Origin: Pseudomonas moorei
GTDB taxonomy: Bacteria > Pseudomonadota > Gammaproteobacteria > Pseudomonadales > Pseudomonadaceae
Direction: 5' to 3'
Length of the DNA: 64,000 bases
NCBI RefSeq assembly: GCF_008801475.1
Contig: NZ_VZPP01000011.1
Location: forward strand, 62,001 to 126,000
In this document: positions 26,059 through 37,444 of the stretch, piece after piece
How the letters are laid out: each line of letters begins with the position of its first letter
How positions within the stretch are numbered: position 1 is the stretch's first letter
Translations under genes and position numbers: made by a program
The notes under the pieces: generated by a model
The model's input: only the letters and a program-made list of their open reading frames with translations
Told to the model about the DNA's origin: nothing
Databases searched by the model: none

Positions 26059-26134
26059 TTAATGCACCCAAACAGGGATCTCCAACTCCGGCGACGCACG
26101 GTTTTGGAGGCCTCGACTACTGGGCGGTGATGAT
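26059..26134 (-). pseudogene. Possible remnant of a gene 3' end
   Basis: After the aminotransferase stop, one minus-strand frame reads GLQNRASPELEIPVWVH and stops at 26059. It has host-like codon use but no start of its own. It may be the tail of a gene truncated when the accessory operon arrived. It could also be chance. Confidence 0.2.
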
Positions 26135-27427
26135 TCAAGGTCCGTTACCGGAACACTCGTTCTGAGCAATGGCGAGCAACACACATACCACCAACGCCTT
26201 AGCCGCCATGGACAGCGTATCAAGGTCCAGATAGGTGGGTGCCAGCCGAATCGTGCGGTCGTGCGGATCCGTCCCGCCGGGGTGAGTCGCACCCGCTTGC
26301 GTCAGCGCGACACCTGCCTGGAGCGCGAGCCTTACGGCCAGGGAAGCGCATCCCTTGGGCAAATCGAGACTGACAAAATACCCGCCCTTTGGCGTAGTCC
26401 AGGCCACCTGCCTCACATCGGCCAAACCTTGCAACAACTCGGCCTCAAGTCGCTCGAATTTTGGTGCAAGCAACACCCGATGCTTCTTCATGTGATCAAC
26501 CAGCCCCTTACTGCTCCCAAAGAACAGCAGATGACGCAACTGATTGACTTTGTCTGGGCCAATCGTCCGGCTCCTGCGATGTTTTAACCACCAGGCGAGG
26601 TTTGCCCGCGATGATCCAAAAAAAGCCAGACCGGCTCCCGGCAGCAGAATTTTCGAAGTTGATGCGAATACCAGAGGTCGATCAATATGCCCGGCCTCTT
26701 CGCATAACTTCGCCAGCGGTTGATTCGGTACTTCGTCGTCGGTCAAATGATGGACGGCGTAAGCGTTATCCCAGAGCAGCACGAAGTCGTTGGCTGCCGT
26801 GGGCATCTTCGCGAGCCTTTCCACGGTGTCATTGCAATAGATCGCACCCGAAGGGTTGCTGTATTTGGGAACGCACCACATGCCTTTGATTGCAGGGTCT
26901 GAGGCCACCAACCGCTCAACCTGATCCATGTCGGGGCCCGTCTCAAGAAGAGGAACCGGTACCATTTCCATACCGAACTCCTCGCACATCGCGAAATGCC
27001 GGTCATAACCCGGCACAGGGCAAAGAAACTTGATCGAGGGCTCCTTTATCCAAGGCCGTGGACTTGTGCTGAATCCATGACTGAACGCGTAGCCGAGCGC
27101 CTCGTGCATCAAGGCCAGACTGGAGTTTTCACCTACTGCGATCTGCTCGGCTGGTAGCCCCAGCAACACCTCGGCGACTAATTCCCGCAGTTCCGGCATA
27201 CCTTGCAGGCAGCCATAATTTCGCCAGTCAATCAAACTCCTGGAAACGAAATCGGAAGTTCCGGGTAGCGAGAGGTAGGGGTTGGCCAATTGCAACTGCG
27301 CTGGCGAGGGCAATCCTCGGGTCATATTAATATCCAGCGCGGCTTCCATGACCCGCGCATAGCACACCTCTAGCTCTTGACGCGTTAGCTGGCTCGGCGG
27401 CTTGTCAAACCCTGCAAAAAAATTCAT
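26135..27427 (-). CDS. PLP-dependent aminotransferase (PF12897 type, aspartate aminotransferase-like)
   Basis: 430 residues, fold type I. It has the family start (LDINMTRGLPSPAQLQLANP), the dimer-fold aspartate in LLWDNAYAVHH (Asp220), and the PLP lysine Lys259 in STSKILLPGAG. The substrate-binding Arg region near the end (DRTIRLAPTYL) is intact. It is the last gene of the accessory operon, 37 bases after azlD. The family contains aspartate and alanine transaminases; the substrate here is unknown. Neighbouring AzlCD suggests an amino acid that is exported. Confidence 0.88.
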   Translation of the reverse strand: MNFFAGFDKPPSQLTRQELEVCYARVMEAALDINMTRGLPSPAQLQLANPYLSLPGTSDFVSRSLIDWRNYGCLQGMPELRELVAEVLLGLPAEQIAVGENSSLALMHEALGYAFSHGFSTSPRPWIKEPSIKFLCPVPGYDRHFAMCEEFGMEMVPVPLLETGPDMDQVERLVASDPAIKGMWCVPKYSNPSGAIYCNDTVERLAKMPTAANDFVLLWDNAYAVHHLTDDEVPNQPLAKLCEEAGHIDRPLVFASTSKILLPGAGLAFFGSSRANLAWWLKHRRSRTIGPDKVNQLRHLLFFGSSKGLVDHMKKHRVLLAPKFERLEAELLQGLADVRQVAWTTPKGGYFVSLDLPKGCASLAVRLALQAGVALTQAGATHPGGTDPHDRTIRLAPTYLDLDTLSMAAKALVVCVLLAIAQNECSGNGP

Positions 27428-27464
27428 CCCTGATCACCCCAAATGGTTTCACGACCCAACCGGA

Positions 27465-27800
27465 TCAAAGTGCATATAAAAGAACTGCATACACAACAGC
27501 ACAACACAACAACGACTTGATAACACTTCGCGTATAGGCCGCAACAAAAAATGACAGACCTATTACCATCAACTTTATAAGCTGAGCCATTTCAAAATGC
27601 TTCAACCAATCTTCAAATAAAACATCACCAAATGCTATCGAGTAAATAATCCCACCAGTTACCGCGCAAGCTGCATAGTTCAAGAAAACATATACACTGC
27701 CTTCTCCACTAACTTTAAACCTTCTAAAAATCAACACCGGCAGAAAACGCAAACCATACGAAACGCTTGCCGCAATCAATATCAGACTCCAATTACTCAT
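27465..27800 (-). CDS. azlD: AzlD family branched-chain amino acid exporter subunit
   Basis: 111 residues, about four hydrophobic segments, with the AzlD start pattern (SWSLILIAASVSYGLRFLPVLIF) and ...VSGEGSVYVFLNYAACAVTGGIIY. Small inner-membrane partner of AzlC. It overlaps the end of azlC by 4 bases, the usual coupling of the pair. The DNA is clearly AT-richer than the surrounding genome, suggesting transfer. Confidence 0.85.
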   Translation of the reverse strand: MSNWSLILIAASVSYGLRFLPVLIFRRFKVSGEGSVYVFLNYAACAVTGGIIYSIAFGDVLFEDWLKHFEMAQLIKLMVIGLSFFVAAYTRSVIKSLLCCAVVYAVLLYAL

Positions 27801-28510
27801 GACTTCTTACCACTTACCTTGTCAGCAAAAATAAACACCGCCCCCAGCAACAACGGAACAACGAAAACGTGATACATACCCAGCCAGGCACCCACCACGG
27901 GCGTAGCAGCAAATCCTATTGCGGTAGCTGCAACAGGCTTCCACTTCGGCCAGGACATCCCGACAAGCGCAGTAAAATGAATAGGCAGGATCATTGCGAT
28001 CAGTGCATAGGCCATGACACCCAGATCAGCACGAATGACATAACCCAGTAGCGTGGCAAATACAGCAACTGACAAGCTGGATAGACCACACCCAAGATAG
28101 TAACGATAACTGTCATGATGGTTGTCTTTTTTCGAATTGGCTAATGTAAAGGTTGATACGGAAAGCAATTGTACCGACCATATCATTTTCGCCAGGGATA
28201 CCGACTTGAATTGCTCGCACAGCACCGAAGACATAATGAGGAACCGGAAATTCACCACGAGCGTAATCATGATCAACGTCCAAACACCTATATTCCCGTC
28301 TGATTGCCCGATAAATACCTGCAAGGGAGCAGCGTGCACAGCCAATGTCATCACGATGGATTGAGTCAGGGAAAACCCGGCCGAAGCCAACAGGACCCCG
28401 ATGGAAAAAAACATGAACATGAACGCTAAACAAACAGGAATCGAATCAATACAACCGTTAAAAAAAGCATCACTTTTACTACGACGAATTTTTTCTTGAA
28501 AAGCGCCCAC
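27797..28510 (-). CDS. azlC: AzlC family amino acid exporter subunit
   Basis: 237 residues, polytopic inner-membrane protein with the AzlC pattern: DSIPVCLAFMFMFFSIGVLL, AVHAAPLQVFIG and VVNFRFLIMSS. Start is GTG 28510 with a strong AAGGAGT at 28521-28515, 4 bases away. With AzlD it forms exporters for valine, leucine-type or related compounds and confers azaleucine resistance in Bacillus. Here the likely cargo is a product of the adjacent enzymes. AT-rich and probably acquired. Confidence 0.87.
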   Translation of the reverse strand: MGAFQEKIRRSKSDAFFNGCIDSIPVCLAFMFMFFSIGVLLASAGFSLTQSIVMTLAVHAAPLQVFIGQSDGNIGVWTLIMITLVVNFRFLIMSSVLCEQFKSVSLAKMIWSVQLLSVSTFTLANSKKDNHHDSYRYYLGCGLSSLSVAVFATLLGYVIRADLGVMAYALIAMILPIHFTALVGMSWPKWKPVAATAIGFAATPVVGAWLGMYHVFVVPLLLGAVFIFADKVSGKKS

Positions 28511-28597
28511 AAGGACTCCTTGATTCGAATGGGAATCAGCACGATTTCTTGGTGATTCAGGTCGCCTGCTGCCAAACGACCCGAGGGACTACCCGTA

Positions 28598-29464
28598 TCA
28601 ATCGACTTTGCCTGCAAGGCGACTGCCAATGGCTTTCAGATGCGCAAGGCTTTCAGACAATGTACTGCCACGTGTTTCGAACCCGATCAGACCTCGCCAC
28701 TCATGCTTCATTATTGCTTCGACAAGCCCGGGATAGTCCAACGACCCTCTGCCTAGCGGAAAGTGTGAATCGCGGTCCCCTTTATTATCGCTGAACGACA
28801 TACCCACTACATGCTGATGTAACCGCTCGAAAACCGCTACCGGATTTCCGTCATTGACATGGGCATGTGACACATCAAAAAAAAACTTCAACCCGGGTAC
28901 GTTATCCAAGACTTCAACATATTCATCTTCGGTAACACATATGTAGTAGAACGGATGAAACCTCGTATAGTTACTGAGGTTTTCCAGCCATATTTCAACA
29001 TTACGCTGGCGTGCATATTCAACCAACTCACCCAGATTATCGATAAGCATGGCCAGCCCGGTGCGGCGAGCCTCAATGACCAGACGCGGCTCTACGATAC
29101 CACCACCATGAACTATGACAGGTGCACCACCCAAAGATGCACTCAGGTCTACTTCGCGCTTTATATAGTCAAGGGCGGCGCCACCCAATTCAGGCACATC
29201 GCTGCCTAGAGGGGCCTTGAAGTTTCCATGATAAACAGGCTTAACGTTGAGCCTCCCCATCGTTTCCTGCAGGGCTTCTATCCGACTGGTCGTCCATTCC
29301 GCTGGTCGCTCCCCCGGCAAACTCCCATCGATATACCAGTGACTATAGCCTTGGGCGGCAGCTTCAAGAATGCCCTGTTCGGCTTTCAAGTAGTTCTGCT
29401 GAGCAACGCCATTCATATATTCAGGCCATACATTTCCATGAGCATTTGCTAGATTTTTTGTCAT
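28598..29464 (-). CDS. Sugar phosphate isomerase/epimerase-like TIM-barrel protein
   Basis: 288 residues of the AP endonuclease family 2 TIM-barrel fold. Metal-ligand candidates are in the expected strands: Glu161 (IWLENLSNY), Asp197/His200 (FFFDVSHAHVN), His234 (DRDSHFPLGRGSLDY) and Glu263 (GFETRG). The substrate cannot be read from this. It is the first gene of the operon with azlC, azlD and the aminotransferase, with GGGA 4 bases before ATG 29464. Related folds include dehydratases, epimerases and natural-product enzymes. Confidence 0.83.
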   Translation of the reverse strand: MTKNLANAHGNVWPEYMNGVAQQNYLKAEQGILEAAAQGYSHWYIDGSLPGERPAEWTTSRIEALQETMGRLNVKPVYHGNFKAPLGSDVPELGGAALDYIKREVDLSASLGGAPVIVHGGGIVEPRLVIEARRTGLAMLIDNLGELVEYARQRNVEIWLENLSNYTRFHPFYYICVTEDEYVEVLDNVPGLKFFFDVSHAHVNDGNPVAVFERLHQHVVGMSFSDNKGDRDSHFPLGRGSLDYPGLVEAIMKHEWRGLIGFETRGSTLSESLAHLKAIGSRLAGKVD

Positions 29465-29986
29465 TTTATCCCTCTACTTCGGCAGTATCGCGCGACACGT
29501 CACAAGGCGATGTCACGCATACAAATAATCAGCCCGCCCAATAACCAGCGTTAAAATCAGAAACACTCGAATCAGCGGTCTTTTATTTATTATTTAACGT
29601 CAGGCTGTTATTTCAACCAACCAATAGAACACCGAGGCACCATAGCTGACCAGCCAATAATTGAAACCCGACAACCATTACAGAATATAAACCCCTGAAA
29701 AACCTCAGTCCTGAAATATCAAACCTGCCCCTTAACGAATGCATTGATAGCGCGACTCAACGCAAGAAAACAGCGCAATGACAGAAAACCTCGTGAGACA
29801 CATCACCCTCACAACTTGTTACTGTCGAATACGAAAACTTACTCGTGCCTAGAACCTTTACTTACAAACCATCCACTTTCAGGCAGACAAAAAAAATCCG
29901 ACGCCTTGGAAGACATCGGATTTTTTTCCATTAGTCGTTGTTCCGTCGCCAGGACTAGACCAACAAACTCACATCACCGACCCGAA
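29465..29986. other. AT-rich intergenic region upstream of the accessory operon
   Basis: About 520 bases between ettA and the TIM-barrel gene, noticeably AT-rich. It holds the ettA terminator at 29889-29927 and must hold the promoter of the operon. I see no convincing open frame with a ribosome-binding site and no tRNA. Confidence 0.5.
29889..29927 (-). terminator. Bidirectional-looking terminator after ettA
   Basis: Arms AAAAAAATCCGACG (29889-29902) and CATCGGATTTTTTT (29914-29927), one mismatch, with an A tract on one side and a T tract on the other. Confidence 0.85.
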
Positions 29987-31651
<1,665 letters not shown>

Positions 31652-31937
31652 GGAGAACCTAGGGTCAGTGACAGATGAATGATTAAAGCGCAGACGATGC
31701 CTGGCCAGACCGTGCGCGTCGTCCGCTTAATGGAGACCAAGGCGTGCGCGCTGAAAAAAGTCTGATTTTAGGAGCTGGAACGCTCCCGCGTAACCCGCAA
31801 AGCTACCTCAATGACAGATGGCCGTCCAGCCGAGCGGGGCTGGCACTTTGCCACAACTCAAGGCATGCTAGCCGCCCTTCGGGCGTCCGGCTTATAGTGC
31901 ACGTCGCGCCAGTCCAGCCAAACCGCAGGATTTAAGT

Positions 31938-34900
31938 TTGTCCAACGTTCCTCCGTCCCTGACCACCAGCGCACCGACAACGGCGCCCGGCGCGACCCTG
32001 CCCGGAACACTCAAAGGCGCGCTGGCGATGCTCGTGCTGTTGCTGCTCGCCTTGCTGTTCTGGCAGCTGCTGGATCAACTGCGCGAAACCCAGAAAACCC
32101 AGCGTCAATACACCATCGATTACACCGCTGACCTGGCCGCACAGGTCAGTCTGAATATGGCGCTCAACGCGCAGATCGCTCTGAATCTGCTACCGATCGT
32201 CGAACAACCGCAAAGCACCGACGAACAGCAGGAGCTGCTGCGCAAGCTGCAGAAATCCTTGCCAGACCTGATCAGCCTGACCTTGCTCAGCCCGTCCGGA
32301 ACCATCCTCACTGACAGCGCACCCAATAGCGAAGACGCTGATTACCTGAGTGAACTGGTACGCCGCAGCAGTGCCCAGCCCCACTACTTCAGTAATGCCG
32401 TCGACGGCTCGGTGGTGCATCTGCTGTTGCACCAGGCCAGCGGCAGCACACGTGGCTACTGGGCCTTGCGCTTCAAACCGACGTTTTTTTCATCCCTGAC
32501 CAAACTGAACGAAGCGTATGGCCGTCCGCAGTGGCTGGTGGAAAACCGCTTCAATCACCAGATCATCAGCCGCGATGAAGCGCTGCCTTTGATCAATCCG
32601 GGAATGCTGACCCAGGACGATCTGGCCAACAGCGTGCTGACCGTGCCGCTGAGCAGCAGCGACTGGCAAATGCGCGGCCTGTTCGATCGGCAGCGTGTGC
32701 TCGAAGAACTGCTGCCGGCGTTCATCGGCAAATGCCTGTTGGGCCTGGCCTTCTCCATGCTGCCTTTTATCGCCCTGCTCAACATGCGCCGTCGTCAGCG
32801 CCTGTTGCATGAAGGCCGGCGACGTTATCAGGAGATTTTCGAAGGCACCGGCGTGGCGTTGTGTGTGCTCGACATGTCCGGCCTCAAGTCCCTGCTCGAC
32901 AGGGCCCAATTGCAGAGCAACGAGCAGCTGCAAGCCTGGCTGGCAGTCCCGGAGCAACGCCAGCAATTGCTGCAGGAGCTGCGCATTACCGAGGTCAACC
33001 AGGTCGCCCTGCAACTGCTCAACGTCACCACGCCCGATCAAGCCTGGAAATTGCTGGTCGACGGCAATCCGCTTGAGGGCAGTGCCATCGGCAATCAGGT
33101 GCTCCAGGCGGTCCTGAACCAGCAGAAACAGCTGGAACTGGAAATCAAACTCCAGGACGCCGGTGGTCGTGACCAGCACCTGTGGCTGGTGCTGCGCCTG
33201 CCGGAAAATCCCGAGGACTATAACGCGGTGATCCTGAGCATCACCGACATCACCAGCCGCAAGCTCGTCGAGCTGTCGCTGCTGGAGCGCGAAGGGTTCT
33301 GGTCCGACGTGGTGCGTACCGTACCCGATCACCTGTACGTGCAGGAAGTGATCAGCCAGCGGATGATCTTCAGCAACCACCACCTGGGGCAGACGCTGGG
33401 CTATAACCGCACCGAGCTGCAACAGCTGGGCGAGTACTTCTGGGAAGTCCTCCTGCACCCCGACGACGCCGACTTCTACCGCCGCTCGCGTCAGACCCAA
33501 AGGCAGGCCGGTTACCGCCAGCTGATGCAGTGTCAGTTGCGCTTCCGTCACCGCAACGGCCAATGGCGGCGCTTTGAGATACGCGAGCAGGCTCTGGCGC
33601 GGGACAAGTACGACCAGGTCACGCGGATCATCGGCGTCGCCAAGGACATCACCGACCAGCTCGAAGCCAGCGAGTCACTTCGCGACAGCGAACAGCGTTA
33701 CCGGATGCTCGCCGAAAGCATCAGCGACGTGATTTTCTCCACCGACAGCCGCCTGGTACTCAACTATGTCAGCCCGTCGGTGCACGCCGTGCTGGGCTAT
33801 GACGTCGAGTGGATTTTCCAGAACGGCTGGCAATCGACCATCGCCAACCCGCAGCAACTGGCCGGCATCTTCAATCTCATGGACCGGGTCAGCAAAGCAC
33901 TGGATAAACCCGATCAACTGGCACTGTTGCGCAGCCAGGTACAAACCCAATTGTTCCTCTTCGACTGCCTGCGGGCCGACGGGCGCAAGATTCCCATCGA
34001 GTTGCGGCTAGTGCTGGTCTGGGACGAGCATGGTGCTTTCGAGGGTGTGCTCGGGGTGGGTCGCGACATCAGCCAGCAACGCCGCGCCGAGAAAGACCTG
34101 CGCATGGCGGCCACGGTTTTCGAACACTCGACCTCGGCGATCCTGATCACCGACCCGGCCGGCTATATCGTCCAGGCCAACGAGGCATTCAGCCGCGTCA
34201 GCGGTTATGCCGTGGAGCAAGTACTCGACCAGTTGCCCAACATGCTGACCGTCGACGAACAACAGGAAGCCCATCTGCGTTACGTCCTCAAGCAACTGAG
34301 CCAGCACAGCACCTGGGAAGGTGAAGTCTGGCTCAAGCGCCGCAATGGTGAGCACTATCCGGCCTGGGTCGGCATCACGGCGGTGCTTGATGATGAAGGC
34401 GACCTGGCCAGTTACGTATGCTTCTTCACCGACATCAGCGAGCGCAAGGCCAGCGAACAGCGGATTCACCGCCTCGCCTATTACGACGCCCTGACACACC
34501 TGCCCAACCGCACACTATTCCAGGATCGCCTGCACACCGCGTTGCAAGCGGCGGAACGGCAAAAGTCCTGGGTGGTGCTGATGTTCCTCGACCTTGACCG
34601 CTTCAAGCCGATCAATGATTCCCTGGGCCACGCCGCCGGCGATCGCATGCTCAAGGAAATGGCCACGCGCCTGCTGGGTTGCGTCGACGATGACGACACC
34701 GTGGCGCGGATGGGCGGCGACGAGTTCACCTTGCTCCTGCAACCGCGGGCCAATCGCCAGATCGCCTTGAACCGGGCGATTCATGTGGCCGAACAGATTC
34801 TCGCCAGCCTGGTGAAACCCTTCGTGCTCGAAGGTCGGGAGTTCTTCGTCACCGCCAGTATCGGCATCGCCCTCAGCCCGCAGGACGGTAATGAACTCAG

Positions 34901-35786
34901 CCAGTTGATGAAGAACGCCGATACCGCGATGTACCACGCCAAGGAACGTGGCAAGAACAACTTCCAGTTCTACCAGGCGGACATGAACGCCAGTGCCCTG
35001 GAGCGTCTGGAGCTGGAAAGCGATTTGCGCCACGCCCTGGAGCAGAACGAATTCGTGCTGTATTACCAGCCGCAATTCAGCGGCGACGGCAAGCGCCTGA
35101 CCGGAGCCGAAGCGCTGCTGCGCTGGCGTCACCCGCGACGCGGCCTGGTACCGCCGGGGGACTTCATTCCGGTGCTCGAAAAGCTCGGCCTGGTGGTGGA
35201 TGTCGGCGACTGGGTAATCAGCGAGGCTTGCCGTCAGTTGAAGAACTGGCACCTGGCCAAGGTGCGTGTGCCGAAGGTCTCGGTGAACATTTCCGCCCGG
35301 CAGTTCTCCGATGGTCAGCTCGGCACGCGGATCGCCACCATTCTCAAGGAAACCGGCCTGCCGCCGGCGTGCCTGGAGCTGGAGCTGACCGAGAGTATCC
35401 TGATGCGCGAAGTCAGCGAGGCCATGCAGATCCTCGACGGCCTGAAAAACCTCGGGCTGAGCATTGCGGTCGACGACTTCGGCACGGGTTACTCATCGCT
35501 CAACTACCTCAAGCAGTTCCCGATCGATGTGCTGAAAATCGACCGCACCTTCGTCGACGGCCTGCCGTCGGGTGAACAAGATGCACAGATCGCCCGGGCA
35601 ATCATCGCCATGGCTCACAGCCTCAACCTGGCGGTGATCGCCGAAGGCGTGGAAACCCACGAGCAGCTGGATTTCCTGAGGGAGCACGGTTGCGATGAGG
35701 TCCAGGGCTACCTGTTCGGCCACCCGATGCCGGCCAACAAGTTTGAACTGCAGTTCAGCAATGATGCGCTGTACATGTTTGACTGA
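31938..35786 (+). CDS. morA: MorA-type membrane-bound GGDEF/EAL c-di-GMP protein
   Basis: 1282 residues. Membrane segments near residues 28-48 and 260-283 enclose a periplasmic sensor region; several PAS/PAC modules follow (about 290-840). The GGDEF motif is intact (926-930, MGGDEFTLLL) and EAL at 1058-1060 (GAEALLRWRHP) with DDFGTGYSS, so both synthesis and hydrolysis of c-di-GMP look possible. Start is TTG 31938 with AGGA 7 bases upstream; a later ATG cannot be excluded. Location just before glyA matches P. aeruginosa MorA, a motility and biofilm regulator; that protein is longer, around 1400 residues. Confidence 0.88.
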   Translation: MSNVPPSLTTSAPTTAPGATLPGTLKGALAMLVLLLLALLFWQLLDQLRETQKTQRQYTIDYTADLAAQVSLNMALNAQIALNLLPIVEQPQSTDEQQELLRKLQKSLPDLISLTLLSPSGTILTDSAPNSEDADYLSELVRRSSAQPHYFSNAVDGSVVHLLLHQASGSTRGYWALRFKPTFFSSLTKLNEAYGRPQWLVENRFNHQIISRDEALPLINPGMLTQDDLANSVLTVPLSSSDWQMRGLFDRQRVLEELLPAFIGKCLLGLAFSMLPFIALLNMRRRQRLLHEGRRRYQEIFEGTGVALCVLDMSGLKSLLDRAQLQSNEQLQAWLAVPEQRQQLLQELRITEVNQVALQLLNVTTPDQAWKLLVDGNPLEGSAIGNQVLQAVLNQQKQLELEIKLQDAGGRDQHLWLVLRLPENPEDYNAVILSITDITSRKLVELSLLEREGFWSDVVRTVPDHLYVQEVISQRMIFSNHHLGQTLGYNRTELQQLGEYFWEVLLHPDDADFYRRSRQTQRQAGYRQLMQCQLRFRHRNGQWRRFEIREQALARDKYDQVTRIIGVAKDITDQLEASESLRDSEQRYRMLAESISDVIFSTDSRLVLNYVSPSVHAVLGYDVEWIFQNGWQSTIANPQQLAGIFNLMDRVSKALDKPDQLALLRSQVQTQLFLFDCLRADGRKIPIELRLVLVWDEHGAFEGVLGVGRDISQQRRAEKDLRMAATVFEHSTSAILITDPAGYIVQANEAFSRVSGYAVEQVLDQLPNMLTVDEQQEAHLRYVLKQLSQHSTWEGEVWLKRRNGEHYPAWVGITAVLDDEGDLASYVCFFTDISERKASEQRIHRLAYYDALTHLPNRTLFQDRLHTALQAAERQKSWVVLMFLDLDRFKPINDSLGHAAGDRMLKEMATRLLGCVDDDDTVARMGGDEFTLLLQPRANRQIALNRAIHVAEQILASLVKPFVLEGREFFVTASIGIALSPQDGNELSQLMKNADTAMYHAKERGKNNFQFYQADMNASALERLELESDLRHALEQNEFVLYYQPQFSGDGKRLTGAEALLRWRHPRRGLVPPGDFIPVLEKLGLVVDVGDWVISEACRQLKNWHLAKVRVPKVSVNISARQFSDGQLGTRIATILKETGLPPACLELELTESILMREVSEAMQILDGLKNLGLSIAVDDFGTGYSSLNYLKQFPIDVLKIDRTFVDGLPSGEQDAQIARAIIAMAHSLNLAVIAEGVETHEQLDFLREHGCDEVQGYLFGHPMPANKFELQFSNDALYMFD

Positions 35787-35810
35787 AGTCTTTCGGTGCT
35801 GCTGATGCCC

Positions 35811-35830
35811 TATCGCGAGCAGGCTCGCGA
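35811..35830. repeat. Single REP palindrome after morA
   Basis: CTATCGCGAGCAGGCTCGCG, a lone REP core between morA and glyA. Confidence 0.6.
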
Positions 35831-35963
35831 AAAGGCCGGCACATTCACCGCTGATCCCGTCATGAAGCCCACTTGTCTGCGACATGATGTCGTTTCATAT
35901 GCCATCTAAAACCCGTTGGGTTAGAATGCCCCCCTTTTCCGCCCCCGATCCTTGAGGACCGCC

Positions 35964-37217
35964 ATGTTCAGCCGTGATTTGACTATTGCCAAGTACGACG
36001 CCGATCTCTTTGCCGCCATGGAGCAAGAAGCTCAGCGCCAGGAAGAGCACATTGAGCTGATCGCTTCGGAAAACTACACCAGCCCTGCGGTGATGGAAGC
36101 TCAAGGCTCGGTACTGACCAACAAGTACGCCGAAGGCTACCCGGGCAAGCGCTACTACGGTGGTTGCGAGTACGTAGACGTGGTCGAGCAACTGGCCATC
36201 GACCGTGCAAAAGAGCTGTTCGGCGCCGATTACGCCAACGTCCAGCCACACGCTGGCTCCCAGGCCAACGCGGCTGTTTACCTGGCCCTGCTGTCGGCTG
36301 GCGACACCATCCTGGGCATGAGCCTGGCCCACGGTGGTCACCTGACCCACGGTGCCAGCGTTTCGTCCTCCGGCAAGCTGTACAACGCCATCCAGTACGG
36401 CATCGACGCCAACGGCCTGATCGACTACGACGAAGTCGAGCGCCTGGCGGTTGAGCACAAGCCGAAAATGATCGTGGCTGGTTTCTCTGCCTACTCGCAG
36501 GTTCTGGACTTCCCGCGTTTCCGTGCAATCGCCGACAAGGTGGGCGCCTACCTGTTCGTCGACATGGCCCACGTGGCCGGTCTGGTCGCCGCTGGCGTCT
36601 ACCCGAACCCGGTTCCATTCGCTGACGTCGTGACCACCACCACCCACAAGACCCTGCGCGGTCCACGTGGCGGCCTGATCCTGGCTCGCGCCAACGCCGA
36701 CATCGAGAAAAAGCTGAACTCCGCCGTGTTTCCTGGCGCCCAGGGTGGTCCGCTGGAGCACGTGATCGCTGCCAAGGCGATCTGCTTCAAGGAAGCGCTG
36801 CAGCCTGAGTTCAAGGCTTACCAGCAACAAGTGGTGAAAAACGCCAAGGCCATGGCCGGCGTGTTCATCGAGCGCGGTTTTGACGTCGTGTCCGGCGGCA
36901 CTGAAAACCACCTGTTCCTGCTGTCGCTGATCAAGCAGGAAATCTCCGGTAAAGACGCCGACGCCGCTCTGGGCAAGGCGTTCATCACCGTGAACAAAAA
37001 CTCCGTGCCGAACGACCCACGCTCCCCGTTCGTGACCTCCGGCCTGCGCTTCGGCACTCCGGCCGTGACCACTCGTGGCTTCAAGGAAGCAGAGTGCAAG
37101 GAACTGGCTGGCTGGATCTGCGACATCCTGGCTGACCTGAACAACGAAGCGGTGATCGACGCCGTTCGTGAGAAAGTCAAAGCCATCTGCAAGAAGCTGC
37201 CGGTATACGGTGCTTGA
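35964..37217 (+). CDS. glyA: Serine hydroxymethyltransferase
   Basis: 417 residues from ATG 35964, with TGAGGA 7 bases upstream. PLP enzyme interconverting serine and glycine with tetrahydrofolate. Features: LIASENYTSPAVMEAQGS, YPGKRYYGGCEYVD, and the PLP lysine in VTTTTHKTLRGPRGG. The in-frame TTG at 35952 is a less likely start. Followed by a strong terminator. Confidence 0.97.
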   Translation: MFSRDLTIAKYDADLFAAMEQEAQRQEEHIELIASENYTSPAVMEAQGSVLTNKYAEGYPGKRYYGGCEYVDVVEQLAIDRAKELFGADYANVQPHAGSQANAAVYLALLSAGDTILGMSLAHGGHLTHGASVSSSGKLYNAIQYGIDANGLIDYDEVERLAVEHKPKMIVAGFSAYSQVLDFPRFRAIADKVGAYLFVDMAHVAGLVAAGVYPNPVPFADVVTTTTHKTLRGPRGGLILARANADIEKKLNSAVFPGAQGGPLEHVIAAKAICFKEALQPEFKAYQQQVVKNAKAMAGVFIERGFDVVSGGTENHLFLLSLIKQEISGKDADAALGKAFITVNKNSVPNDPRSPFVTSGLRFGTPAVTTRGFKEAECKELAGWICDILADLNNEAVIDAVREKVKAICKKLPVYGA

Positions 37218-37243
37218 TAAGCCCCGCTAGACCGCAGTAAAAG

Positions 37244-37269
37244 AACCGGCCAGAGATGGCCGGTTTTTT
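37244..37269 (+). terminator. Terminator after glyA
   Basis: Eight-base stem AACCGGCC / GGCCGGTT with an AGAGAT loop and a run of T. Confidence 0.93.
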
Positions 37270-37444
37270 ATTGCCAGAATAAATACAAGCAACACATTTA
37301 ATAAAACACCCCCAAGCGACTCAGACCGCCTGTTTCAATATCCCTCCATTTAAATCCTTGCAACACACGCAATTCCAAAAACCAATAAAAACTACTTAAC
37401 CTGAAACCCGCCTCATCCAACAAACTTAATGAACGGGTTACATA

